This document shows positions 33,642-41,478 of a DNA stretch of 42,343 nt, in pieces. Positions within the stretch are counted from its first letter, which is position 1, and each line of letters begins with the position of its first letter. The translations under genes were made by a program, and so were the position numbers. Below the pieces are notes generated by a model. That model was not told the origin of the DNA. It saw only the letters and a list, made by a program, of their open reading frames with translations, and made no database searches. Origin of the DNA: an uncultured Sphingopyxis sp. (GTDB lineage Bacteria; Pseudomonadota; Alphaproteobacteria; Sphingomonadales; Sphingomonadaceae); assembly GCA_937957805.1 (NCBI GenBank), contig CALFXW010000252.1:1-42343 (forward strand), given 5' to 3'.

Positions 33642-34513
33642 CCAGCCTTGATGTTCAGCAAAGCGCCGCGCGCGACTGGTTTGAAGGGTTGCGCACGCGC
33701 ATCTGCGCCGCCTTTGAAGCGATTGAACGCGAAGCGGGCAGCGATGCCGCCTTTGACTATATCGCTTGGGACAGGGAGGGGGCGGGCGTCACCCCCGGCC
33801 CGATTGAAAAAGGCGGCGGTGGCGGCGGGGTGCGCGCGGTGATGAAGGGCCGCGTGTTTGAAAAAGTCGGGGTTAATGTATCGACGGTCGGGGGCGAATT
33901 CGCGCCCGATTTTGCCGCATCAATCCATGGCGCGGCCGAAGACCCAGCTTTTTTTGCGACCGGCATTTCGTTGGTCGCGCATATGGCGAACCCGCATGTT
34001 CCCGCCGTCCATTTCAACACCCGTTTTCTGGTGACCACCAAACGCTGGTTCGGCGGTGGGGCCGACCTCAACCCCCCCATCCCCTATGCCGAGGATAGCG
34101 ACGCCTTTCACGCACGGCTGCGCGCGGCCTGCATGCCATTTGGCGCGGATGTGTATGAACGCTATGCCCAGTGGGCCGAGGAATATTTCTTCATCCCCCA
34201 TCGCGGCGTCGCGCGCGGGGTTGGCGGCATTTTCTATGACCATCTTGATGCCAGCGATGATGCGAGTTTTGAACGGCATTTTGCCTTTACCCGCGCGGTC
34301 GGGGAAGCATTTTTGGACGCTTTCCCGCCGATTGTCCGGCGGCGGATGGCCAGCCCCTTTACCGACGAAGAATTGCACCAACAGCGCGTCTGGCGCGGGC
34401 GTTATGCCGAGTTTAACCTCGTCCATGATCGCGGCACATTATTCGGCCTGAAAACCGGCGGCAATATCGACGCTATATTGATGAGCCTGCCGCCGATGGC
34501 CGCATGGGATTAA
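33638..34513 (+). CDS. hemF: Oxygen-dependent coproporphyrinogen III oxidase
   Basis: 291 residues. HemF converts coproporphyrinogen III to protoporphyrinogen IX using O2 in haem synthesis. Conserved stretches include GVNVSTVGGEFAPDFAASIH, HFNTRFLVTTKRWFGGGADL, EYFFIPHRGVARGVGGIFYD and RVWRGRYAEFNLVHDRGTLF, all near full family length. It starts inside the trmL stop (ATGA). The haem product suits the bc1 complex encoded divergently next door, though a shared control is not shown. Followed by a terminator and two tandem hairpin repeats. Confidence 0.96.
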   Translation: MTSLDVQQSAARDWFEGLRTRICAAFEAIEREAGSDAAFDYIAWDREGAGVTPGPIEKGGGGGGVRAVMKGRVFEKVGVNVSTVGGEFAPDFAASIHGAAEDPAFFATGISLVAHMANPHVPAVHFNTRFLVTTKRWFGGGADLNPPIPYAEDSDAFHARLRAACMPFGADVYERYAQWAEEYFFIPHRGVARGVGGIFYDHLDASDDASFERHFAFTRAVGEAFLDAFPPIVRRRMASPFTDEELHQQRVWRGRYAEFNLVHDRGTLFGLKTGGNIDAILMSLPPMAAWD

Positions 34514-34526
34514 CGCCCCTCTAGAA

Positions 34527-34556
34527 CCTGTTTCGATTAGATTGAATCGAAACAGG
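34527..34556. terminator. Terminator hairpin after hemF
   Basis: A perfect 12-bp stem (cctgtttcgatt / aatcgaaacagg) with a 6-base loop begins 13 bases after the hemF stop. It lacks a long T-run but is the strongest hairpin in the gap between convergent hemF and rnr. Confidence 0.6.
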
Positions 34557-34577
34557 CTCCAACTATCCTTGTTTTCC

Positions 34578-34620
34578 GTGATTTCCGAGCCGTGAAATAT
34601 TCCATTTCACTCGAAATCAC
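34578..34620. repeat. Nested-hairpin repeat, copy 1
   Basis: A 43-base unit: the outer arms gtgatttccgag / ctcgaaatcac pair with one bulged base and enclose an inner perfect stem gtgaaat / atttcac. The same unit recurs at 34636-34678 with one base changed in the inner loop. Confidence 0.7.
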
Positions 34621-34635
34621 GCGCTTATGTCTCCC

Positions 34636-34678
34636 GTGATTTCCGAGCCGTGAAATGTTCCATTTCACTCGAAATCAC
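34636..34678. repeat. Nested-hairpin repeat, copy 2
   Basis: The same 43-base nested palindrome as at 34578-34620, with a single difference (loop attcc against gttcc). It ends one base before the rnr stop codon. Tandem near-identical copies between two convergent genes look like a REP-type or transcription-stopping element distinct from the GTCGAG family at 39.1 kb. Confidence 0.7.
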
Positions 34679-34679
34679 T

Positions 34680-36974
34680 CTAGCGCCGCCGACCCTGATG
34701 CCGGATGTTTTTGGGCCGGCCACGCTTGCCCTGCATTGGCCTGCCCTGCATCGGCCGACCACGCGATTTTCCATTCGTCCGGCCCCCGTCATTACCATCG
34801 GTATCGGGATGGGCCATCATCACGCTGCCGGTCAGCGGATTAGCCTCCACCAATCGTAAATCGAGCATCAGTCCCGAACGGAAAATACCGCCGCTGTCGC
34901 TGCCGCGCAGGCTTTGGCCTGCTTCGTCATAATGGAAAAATTCGCTACCCAACATGGAAAGGGGGACAAAGGCATCGCCCCCCAGCCCCTCAATCGTCGC
35001 GAAAAGCCCGAAATTCTGCACGCCTGTGACGCGCACGGGCAAAATATCGCCCACCCGTTCGGACAAATATGCCGCGACATAGCGGTCGAGCGTCTCCCGC
35101 TCCGCTTCCATCGCGCGGCGTTCGGCGGCGGAAATACGCTCACCCAGTCGCGCCATGCCCGCCGCATCCTCGTCCGACAATCGCGTGGCAGGCGCGATTT
35201 TGGCGACATTGGGCTTGTCGCTGTCGAGTGCATAGGCCCCCACCAGCGAACGGTGGACGATTAAATCGGCATAGCGGCGGATCGGACTGGTAAAATGCGC
35301 ATAACTGCCGAGCGCCAGTCCGAAATGCCCCGCGTTGGTGGGCGAATAATAGGCCTGTGTCTGGCTGCGCAGCACCTGTTCCATCACCCGGCGGCGTTCA
35401 TCGGCATCATCAACACGCGCGATCAGCGCATTGAAAATGGCGGGGCGCACCACTTGGCCAAGCGCAAAACTCTGTCCCATGGTGGCGAGATATTCTTTGA
35501 GGGTGACCAATTTCTCGCGCGCCGGGACTTCGTGGACGCGGTACATGCAGGGTGCCTTTTTCCCCTCCAACGCCTTGGCCGCCGCGACATTGGCGGCGAT
35601 CATATAATCCTCCACCAACCGGTGCGCGTCCAGCCGTTCGCGCAGGGTCACGCTGGCAATCCGCCCCTTGTCATCCAATGTGATTTGCCGTTCGGGCAGG
35701 TCTAGGTCGAGCGGCTCACGCGCATCCCGCGCGGATTTGAGCGCGGCCCAACAGCCCCAAAGCGGGCGTAGCGCCCCGTCAACCAGCGCCGCATCAACCG
35801 CATCTGCCGCGCCGTCGATCGCGGCCTGCGCCTTTTCATAGGCAATGTTGGCCGCCAGCCGCACCCGCGCCCGCGCAAAGCGCCACGACAGCAATTTACC
35901 CTTGGCATCGATGCGCAAATGACAGGCGATGGCGGCGCGGTCTTCGCCAGCTTTCAGCGAACAGACGCCCGATGATAAAATATGTGGCAGCATCGGCACC
36001 ACCTGGTCGGGGAAATAGACGCTGTTGCCGCGCCGTGCCGCCTCCCTGTCCAGCGCGCCGCCGGGGCGGACATAGTGCGACACATCGGCAATCGCGATGA
36101 TCGCACGCCAGCCACCGGGGTTGCTGGCATCCGCATCCGGTGCTGCCCAGATCGCGTCATCATGGTCGCGCGCGTCAATGGGGTCGATGGCGACAATCGG
36201 CAGATGGGTTAAATCTTCGCGGGTCGCATCGGCAATTGACAGGCGCGAAGCATCCTCAGCCTCCGCCATCACCGCTTCGGCAAAATGGTGCGGGATGCCA
36301 TATTTATGGATGGCGATGAGCGATAATGCGCGCGGGGCAAAGGGGTCGCCCAATCGTTCGGTGACGCGTACGCCATGCCGCCCCGCCATTTCGGCGAGGA
36401 CAAGGTCGCCGACCGCCCCCTCCCCCGCTTCTTCCACCAGCCAGTCGCGCTTTTGCCGACGATCAACGGGTTTGAGCAGCATGATCGGACGCCCCGATGG
36501 CCCGATTTCTTGGGTGATAACGCCGATCAGCGCTTCCTTGGCCGCTTGCAAACGGCGCATGATGTGCGCGGCATAGCCATTGCCGCGTTCCTCTATCCGC
36601 GCGAGGATGCGTTCACCCATACCCAGTGCGCCGCGCCGCGCCTGTTCGATAACCCGCACGCGCGGCGGCGGCCCGTCACCCTGCCAATGTTCAGGAACCG
36701 CAAAAATGCTATGCCCGTCATGGTCAACCACACGCAGCACACACACTTTGGGCAGACCGCCCGCCGGGGTCAGCGACCGGGCGCGTGGCGCATCAATCAG
36801 CCCGTCATTGGCCATATCCTTTAGCAGGGATTTGAGCGCAATCTTATCACTGCCGTGCAGCGCAAAGGCGCGTGCAATTTCGCGCTTGCCCACCGGTTCG
36901 CGCGATGATTTGATGAATTGCACAATCTGCTCTGCGCTGGGCAGGCCGGGTGGAGTTTTGGGTGAACGCGCCAT
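34680..36974 (-). CDS. rnr: Ribonuclease R
   Basis: 764 residues. RNase R is a 3'-to-5' exoribonuclease able to degrade structured RNA. It has an N-terminal winged-helix-like segment (IVQFIKSSREPVGKREIARA), cold-shock RNA-binding domains, and an RNB catalytic domain starting near VAIDPIDARDHDDAIW with its Mg2+-binding Asp cluster, later YSPTNAGHFGLALGSYAHFT and SPIRRYADLIVHR. An S1 domain (~640-720; LPVRVTGVQNFGLF) and a basic tail rich in Gly/Arg with a duplicated RPMQG follow. Sequence and length are normal. Convergent with hemF. Confidence 0.95.
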   Translation of the reverse strand: MARSPKTPPGLPSAEQIVQFIKSSREPVGKREIARAFALHGSDKIALKSLLKDMANDGLIDAPRARSLTPAGGLPKVCVLRVVDHDGHSIFAVPEHWQGDGPPPRVRVIEQARRGALGMGERILARIEERGNGYAAHIMRRLQAAKEALIGVITQEIGPSGRPIMLLKPVDRRQKRDWLVEEAGEGAVGDLVLAEMAGRHGVRVTERLGDPFAPRALSLIAIHKYGIPHHFAEAVMAEAEDASRLSIADATREDLTHLPIVAIDPIDARDHDDAIWAAPDADASNPGGWRAIIAIADVSHYVRPGGALDREAARRGNSVYFPDQVVPMLPHILSSGVCSLKAGEDRAAIACHLRIDAKGKLLSWRFARARVRLAANIAYEKAQAAIDGAADAVDAALVDGALRPLWGCWAALKSARDAREPLDLDLPERQITLDDKGRIASVTLRERLDAHRLVEDYMIAANVAAAKALEGKKAPCMYRVHEVPAREKLVTLKEYLATMGQSFALGQVVRPAIFNALIARVDDADERRRVMEQVLRSQTQAYYSPTNAGHFGLALGSYAHFTSPIRRYADLIVHRSLVGAYALDSDKPNVAKIAPATRLSDEDAAGMARLGERISAAERRAMEAERETLDRYVAAYLSERVGDILPVRVTGVQNFGLFATIEGLGGDAFVPLSMLGSEFFHYDEAGQSLRGSDSGGIFRSGLMLDLRLVEANPLTGSVMMAHPDTDGNDGGRTNGKSRGRPMQGRPMQGKRGRPKNIRHQGRRR

Positions 36975-37017
36975 CGCCGCGCTTTGGCGCTTTGCGCGGC
37001 GCTGTGCAACCTATGGC

Positions 37018-37587
37018 TTAAAAGCGCACCGGTTCTGCGCCAAAACGATTTGGCCCATCGGTTGATTTACGTGCGCCCAAATAGATGAACAGCGCCAGCG
37101 GGATATAGCCGGTCAGTGCCATCAGGACGAACGTAGACATATCCGCATGCATCGCGGCGTCAGGCGCCCCGAACATCGCCAGCATATCGCGCATATTATA
37201 CAGCGTCATCGTAGTGATTGCGGCTTGGAGCGCGCCCACCACCAATGCCCACCAACCAGACAGGTCGCTGTCGTGCAGACGGCGCACAAATGCCGCTGCC
37301 AGCGCCAACAGGTTGAACAAGGTTGCAGCGGCGGTCAAATATATGATCGGGCCGGTAAGTTCCTGAATAAACGCCTGTTGTTCGGCAAGGATGCGTTGTT
37401 GATCCTGCAGTGCGGCCACATCGAACATGTTGCGCATCATACGCATCATCGGGCCGATCATCGCCGACATCGAAATCGCCTGCCCGACGATGTACACGAA
37501 CAGCACATAATACCAGAATGTCTGGCGCGCATCGCGGCCGTTAAAATCCAGCAAATGGGTCAGCCCATATTTGATAGCACCCAGCAT
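37018..37587 (-). CDS. DUF805 family membrane protein
   Basis: 189 residues from ATG 37587, with GGGAG at good spacing; the longer frame to 37776 reads back through the peptidase gene. The DUF805 start (IKYGLTHLLDFNGRDARQTF, WYYVLFVYIVGQAI) is followed by a Met-rich stretch (MMRMMRNMFD) and the family motif AAFVRRLHDSDLSGWWAL. About four membrane helices are visible. DUF805 proteins (YhaH-like) are inner-membrane proteins of unknown role. It follows the M28 peptidase gene on the same strand, 22 bases apart. Confidence 0.85.
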   Translation of the reverse strand: MLGAIKYGLTHLLDFNGRDARQTFWYYVLFVYIVGQAISMSAMIGPMMRMMRNMFDVAALQDQQRILAEQQAFIQELTGPIIYLTAAATLFNLLALAAAFVRRLHDSDLSGWWALVVGALQAAITTMTLYNMRDMLAMFGAPDAAMHADMSTFVLMALTGYIPLALFIYLGARKSTDGPNRFGAEPVRF

Positions 37588-37609
37588 AATGGCTCCCTCC
37601 CGCAAACTT

Positions 37610-39001
37610 CTATCGCGGCAGCGGCGCAAATGCCCCGCCGGGGACCGCCGATGCAATCGGGCTTTCGCTGCCATTTGCCGCGATGCTCGACACGCCGAAA
37701 ACCCAATCATCGACGCGCACGCTGGGCAAGGTAAGCTGATACTTGCCATCGGCGGTGGTCGTGGGCGCTGGTGCATCGGCCATCAACTGCCAGTCGCGTT
37801 CATCGGTGCGGCGACGGTAAATCTGGTATCGCGCGGCCCCTGCAACCGGCACCCAGTTGAGGCTGGTATCGGTGGAAACCGCCCCTTGCACATGCGGCGC
37901 GGGCGGCATTGGCGCATTGGCGAGTGCGGCCAGTGTGACGACGTTCAACCGCACCATCCCCGCGAGATAGGGGAAATCCATATATTGCGCCGTATCGCCG
38001 TAAAATTTGCCATTTTCGGTGCGCAAATCCTGATGCTGGTGGTCATAATCCTCTATGCCCACGGTGATGCGGATCGCTGGAAACCCAGCCTCCAGCATCG
38101 GAAAATGGTCCCCGCCGCGCCCGAAGCGGTCGGCGCGATAGACTTGCCGCACGCCAAGGCCGATATGCGCATTGGGGGTCAGCCCCGCGATAAAGCGCGA
38201 CAGGTTACGCGATGCGCTGTCGTTTTCGCCGCCCTCCCGCCGTGCCGCCGCGCGATAGGCGTCATTGCCGTCGCTGCGCGGCCCCTCTGAAAAAACGCGC
38301 GCGACATCATTTACGACCAGCCCATCCGCGCCGCGCGTGCCGCCGATGATGTCATTGTTGAGCATCGCCTTTACCGTCCACCCTTGCGCAGCGGCATATT
38401 GGGCGAGCAGGCGGCCACCATAAAGCCCCTGTTCCTCCCCCGACAGCACCGCAAAAACGATGGTTGTCGGAAAACGATGGTGGGACAAAACACGCGCCGC
38501 CTCTATCACCGCCGCAGTGCCCGACCCATCGTCATTCGCGCCGGGTGCATCGGCGGCAGCGTTCATCACATCGGTCACGCGGCTGTCGATATGGCCTGCA
38601 ATAATCACGACTTCATTGGGGCGTTCGGTGCCGCGCTGGATGGCCAGCACATCGACAAGACGGGTGGGCGTGGGGATGCGGTTGCCGCTCACCATATCCT
38701 CCGGCAGTGCGATTTCGAGGCAATTGCCGCATGCTGCGCCAAAGCGGCGAAACTCGCTCTCTGCCCAGCGCCGCGCCGCCCCGATGCCGCGCGTCGGGTG
38801 GTCTTGCACCGACAAAGTATGGCGGGTGCCAAATCCGACCAAAGTGTCGATTATCTGGCGCAGCGATGCTTCGCTGACCGCATCAGCGGCGGCGTTACCC
38901 GCGCTTGTAGCAGGGGCGGGCGCGACGGTGCTTTGCGCAGCGGCGGGGACAGCAATGCCGCAAAGCAGCAAAGCGATGGCGGACGTAAGGGCTTTTTGCA
39001 T
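37610..39001 (-). CDS. Secreted M28 family zinc aminopeptidase with C-terminal FN3-like domain
   Basis: 463 residues from ATG 39001. A signal peptide (MQKALTSAIALLLCGIAVPA, AAQ) exports it. The M28 core carries a two-zinc site: His in IIAGHIDSR, Asp in APGANDDGSGTAA, the catalytic Glu pair in LSGEEQGLYGG, Asp in MLNNDIIGG and a late His in EDYDHQHQD. The last ~90 residues (VSTDTSLNWVPVAGAARYQI, YRRRTDERDWQLM) form a fibronectin type III-like beta domain, as in several secreted exopeptidases. An alternative ATG at 39022 would spoil the signal peptide. The enzyme removes N-terminal amino acids outside the inner membrane. Confidence 0.9.
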   Translation of the reverse strand: MQKALTSAIALLLCGIAVPAAAQSTVAPAPATSAGNAAADAVSEASLRQIIDTLVGFGTRHTLSVQDHPTRGIGAARRWAESEFRRFGAACGNCLEIALPEDMVSGNRIPTPTRLVDVLAIQRGTERPNEVVIIAGHIDSRVTDVMNAAADAPGANDDGSGTAAVIEAARVLSHHRFPTTIVFAVLSGEEQGLYGGRLLAQYAAAQGWTVKAMLNNDIIGGTRGADGLVVNDVARVFSEGPRSDGNDAYRAAARREGGENDSASRNLSRFIAGLTPNAHIGLGVRQVYRADRFGRGGDHFPMLEAGFPAIRITVGIEDYDHQHQDLRTENGKFYGDTAQYMDFPYLAGMVRLNVVTLAALANAPMPPAPHVQGAVSTDTSLNWVPVAGAARYQIYRRRTDERDWQLMADAPAPTTTADGKYQLTLPSVRVDDWVFGVSSIAANGSESPIASAVPGGAFAPLPR

Positions 39002-39105
39002 GGCGCGTCTTTTCAGCCGCATTTTGCCGGTTGGCAAGAGCCAAGTTTACGCGCGTGGTTTATGGCTATTTGGGTGTTTATCGCGCCACAGGACACAGGG
39101 GAAAG

Positions 39106-39142
39106 CCCCGTTCCTATCTCGACACGCTCGATATGAACGGGG
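39106..39142 (-). repeat. Palindromic repeat, copy A
   Basis: Outer arms ccccgttc / gaacgggg pair perfectly around tatctcgacacgctcgatat. On the minus strand it reads as a variant of the CCGTTC..GTCGAG family seen in valS and at 39212. It is followed by a short spacer and copy B in the same orientation. Confidence 0.7.
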
Positions 39143-39159
39143 CGAGATTCGTCTTGAAT

Positions 39160-39194
39160 CCGTTCCTATCTCGACACGCTCGATATGAACGGGG
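39160..39194 (-). repeat. Palindromic repeat, copy B
   Basis: Identical to copy A from cgttcctatctcgacacg through gaacgggg, so A and B are a direct repeat with a 54-base period. The spacer bases after each copy are also partly alike (ggggcgagattcgtc / ggggcaagattcatc). Confidence 0.7.
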
Positions 39195-39211
39195 CAAGAT
39201 TCATCCTTAGA

Positions 39212-39240
39212 CCGTTCGTGTCGAGCGCAGTCGAGACACG
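39212..39240 (+). repeat. Palindromic repeat, copy C (opposite orientation)
   Basis: It reads ccgttcgtgtcgagcgca and then gtcgagacacg, in the opposite direction to copies A and B, giving an inverted arrangement. The same sequence, slightly changed, occurs twice inside valS. All three copies fill the 250-base gap between the M28 peptidase and proS, where I see no gene. Confidence 0.75.
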
Positions 39241-39289
39241 CGAGTGTTCGTAGCCATATAATATCTTGGCTTCTTGGCGCGACTATGCC

Positions 39290-40813
39290 CTAATATGTCC
39301 GACCAATCAGCACCCGTTCGACCGCCGGCTTGCCGGTGAAAAAGCAAATAGCATCAGCTGGCGGCGCGTCGAGCGGGGCGTTGCGCATCGTGAGTTTGAG
39401 CGATTTTAGCTGTTCGACAATCGCGTCCAATTCTGCGCCGCTGGGCCGTGCCCATTGCACCTCCACCCAGCCGACATGCGCTGCATCGCTGGCATAATGG
39501 GCGGCAAGGTCGGTCACATCGCGGCGGATATTGGCGTCAAGCCGCGCCTTTGCCTCTGCAAACAGGCGATCTTGAATGTCACGCAGCAACCCTGTCGCCG
39601 CACCGATAAAATCATCGCGGGCAATAAATTGCGTGTCGAGTTTGCCATCGGCGCGGTAAAGCGCATCGCGGCGGATGACCGCGACCTTACCCTCCGCCAC
39701 ATCGCGCGGCCCGATTTCGAGGATGATTGGCGCGCCCTTTTTCACCCAGGCCCAGCGTTTTGTCTGTGCCTTTGTCGCGCGCGCATCAAAATGAACGCGC
39801 ACCGGTTCGCGGAACGCGTCGAGCGCGGTCAACTCCGCCTCCAGCGCGCGGCAATAATCAATGACCGCAGCATCATCATCATTGTCGCGCAGCATCGGCA
39901 CAATGACAATCTGATGCGGCGCGATGCGCGGCGGACAGCGCAACCCGTCATCATCGCCATGCGTCATGATGATCGCGCCGATGGTGCGGGTGGACATGCC
40001 CCACGAAACCGTGTGGCACAGGCTGTGCCCGCCATCCTTGTCCTGAAAACGGATGTTCGCGGCCTCGGCAAAGCCGGTGCCCAGATAATGCGATGTGCCA
40101 GCCTGCAATGCCTTGCCATCCTGCATCATCGCTTCGATCGAATAGGTTGCGGCGGCACCGGGGAAACGCTCATGCTCCGGCTTCTCGCCGGTAACGACGG
40201 GGAGCGCCAAGGCGTCCTCTGCCACGGAGCGATAAAGTTCGAGCGCGCGCATCGTTTCGGCCATCGCATCTTCGCGGCTGTCGTGCGCGCTATGCCCCTC
40301 CTGCCACAGAAATTCGGTGGTGCGCAGGAACATCCGCGTGCGCATTTCCCAGCGCACAACATTGGCCCATTGGTTGACGCGCAGCGGCAAATCGCGCCAG
40401 CTTTGCACCCAGCGGCTCATCGCCGCGCCGATGACGGTTTCCGACGTCGGACGGACAATCAGCGGTTCTTCCAAGCGTGCTTCGGGGTCGGGCACCAGCT
40501 TGCCCTTGCCGTCGCCAATCAACCGATGGTGGGTGACGACCGCCATTTCTTTGGCAAAACCATCAACATGGTCGGCCTCTTTTTCAAAATAGGATAGCGG
40601 GATGAACAGCGGAAAATAACAATTTTCCACCCCCATCGCCTTGATGCGCGCGTCCATAATCGTCTGGATACGTTCCCAAATGCCATAGCCCCATGGTTTG
40701 ATGACCATGCAGCCGCGCACCCCCGATTCCTCTGCCATTTCGGCTTCGGCGACGACTTCTTGATACCAGCCAGCAAAATTCTGGGCGCGGGTGATGGAAA
40801 GGGCGTGTTTCAT
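39290..40813 (-). CDS. proS: Prolyl-tRNA synthetase, archaeal/eukaryotic-type
   Basis: 507 residues; class II enzyme that charges tRNA-Pro. The N-terminus (MKHALSITRAQNFAGWYQEV) and the layout (GVRGCMVIKPWGYGIWERIQ, PLIVRPTSETVIGAAMSRWV, TRMFLRTTEFLWQEGHSAHD, YSIEAMMQDGKALQAGTSHY) match the archaeal/eukaryotic (ProS type 3) form. It ends in a C-terminal extension (AICFFTGKPAVERVLIGRTY) rather than having the INS editing insertion of the common bacterial enzyme. All three class II motifs look intact. I recall similar enzymes in other sphingomonads, so this is probably lineage-typical. It stands 55 bases after the stop of phaR on the same strand. Confidence 0.93.
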   Translation of the reverse strand: MKHALSITRAQNFAGWYQEVVAEAEMAEESGVRGCMVIKPWGYGIWERIQTIMDARIKAMGVENCYFPLFIPLSYFEKEADHVDGFAKEMAVVTHHRLIGDGKGKLVPDPEARLEEPLIVRPTSETVIGAAMSRWVQSWRDLPLRVNQWANVVRWEMRTRMFLRTTEFLWQEGHSAHDSREDAMAETMRALELYRSVAEDALALPVVTGEKPEHERFPGAAATYSIEAMMQDGKALQAGTSHYLGTGFAEAANIRFQDKDGGHSLCHTVSWGMSTRTIGAIIMTHGDDDGLRCPPRIAPHQIVIVPMLRDNDDDAAVIDYCRALEAELTALDAFREPVRVHFDARATKAQTKRWAWVKKGAPIILEIGPRDVAEGKVAVIRRDALYRADGKLDTQFIARDDFIGAATGLLRDIQDRLFAEAKARLDANIRRDVTDLAAHYASDAAHVGWVEVQWARPSGAELDAIVEQLKSLKLTMRNAPLDAPPADAICFFTGKPAVERVLIGRTY

Positions 40814-40868
40814 ACCCGCGCCCCTAACCCACTAAGCATCGGCGCTGCAAGCAGGTGTGAGCGCGCAA

Positions 40869-41411
40869 TCAATCCTTTTTTGCGCGCAGCGCGGCAAGTT
40901 CGGCCTCTAATGCTGCAATTCGATCCGCCGACGCGTCGGCTTTGGGCGCGGGTGCGGATGGGCCGGGGCGAAAGGCGCTGGTTGCCGCTTCAAACATCGC
41001 CATATTGCGCTTCGCTAGTTCGGCGAGCGGGTTGCCGGCCAACGCCCCTTCGAGTGCGGTGCGAAATTGTTGCTGGTTGCGGCGGAAACTGTCCATCGAT
41101 GCTTCAAGATAGCCCGGCACCATCGCCTGCATCGAATCGCCATAAAGGGTGATGATCTGTCGCAGGAAGTTGACCGGCAACATGGTCTCGCCGCTCTGTT
41201 CCGCTTCCATGATAATCTGGGTCAGCACGCCGCGCGTGATATCTTCGTTGCTTTTGGCGTCGACAACGCGAAACTCGCGCCCCTGCCGCACCATTTTGGC
41301 TAGGTCGTCGAGCGTGATATAGGTCGATTTGCAGGTGTCATAGAGCCGCCGGTTGGCATATTTTTTGATAATGACGACGTCCGCATCGCCATTTGCCTTT
41401 TTACCCGCCAT
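40869..41411 (-). CDS. phaR: Polyhydroxyalkanoate synthesis repressor PhaR
   Basis: 180 residues from ATG 41411; the longer open frame to 41798 only mirrors the divergent gene. The N-terminal PHB-accumulation regulator domain is clear (VVIIKKYANRRLYDTCKSTY, ITLDDLAKMVRQGREF, VVDAKSNEDITRGVLTQIIM). A second helical region (LRQIITLYGDSMQAMVPGYL) and a coiled-coil C-terminus (DRIAALEAELAALRAKKD) follow an Ala/Pro linker. PhaR binds both nascent PHA granules and DNA, holding down granule genes until polymer is made. Divergent from a PhaC-like gene, which fits that role. Confidence 0.92.
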   Translation of the reverse strand: MAGKKANGDADVVIIKKYANRRLYDTCKSTYITLDDLAKMVRQGREFRVVDAKSNEDITRGVLTQIIMEAEQSGETMLPVNFLRQIITLYGDSMQAMVPGYLEASMDSFRRNQQQFRTALEGALAGNPLAELAKRNMAMFEAATSAFRPGPSAPAPKADASADRIAALEAELAALRAKKD

Positions 41412-41440
41412 GTTGATTTCCAGCCTTTGATGCAAAAAAA

Positions 41441-41463
41441 TGCTGCGCAACATCGCCGCAGCA
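41441..41463. promoter_or_regulatory. Candidate PhaR operator
   Basis: An inverted repeat TGCTGC-N11-GCAGCA lies in the ~67-bp region between phaR and the divergent PhaC-like gene. Within it, TGCTGCGCA is also TGC-N3-GCA. PhaR is known to bind TGC-rich sequences, so autoregulation through this site is a reasonable inference. Confidence 0.45.
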
Positions 41464-41478
41464 AATATGGTTGCCGCC

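Noticed and set aside
39106..39240. A CRISPR array
   Set aside because: Only three copies, one inverted, with self-complementary units and similar spacers. This fits palindromic intergenic repeats, and no cas genes are present in the window.
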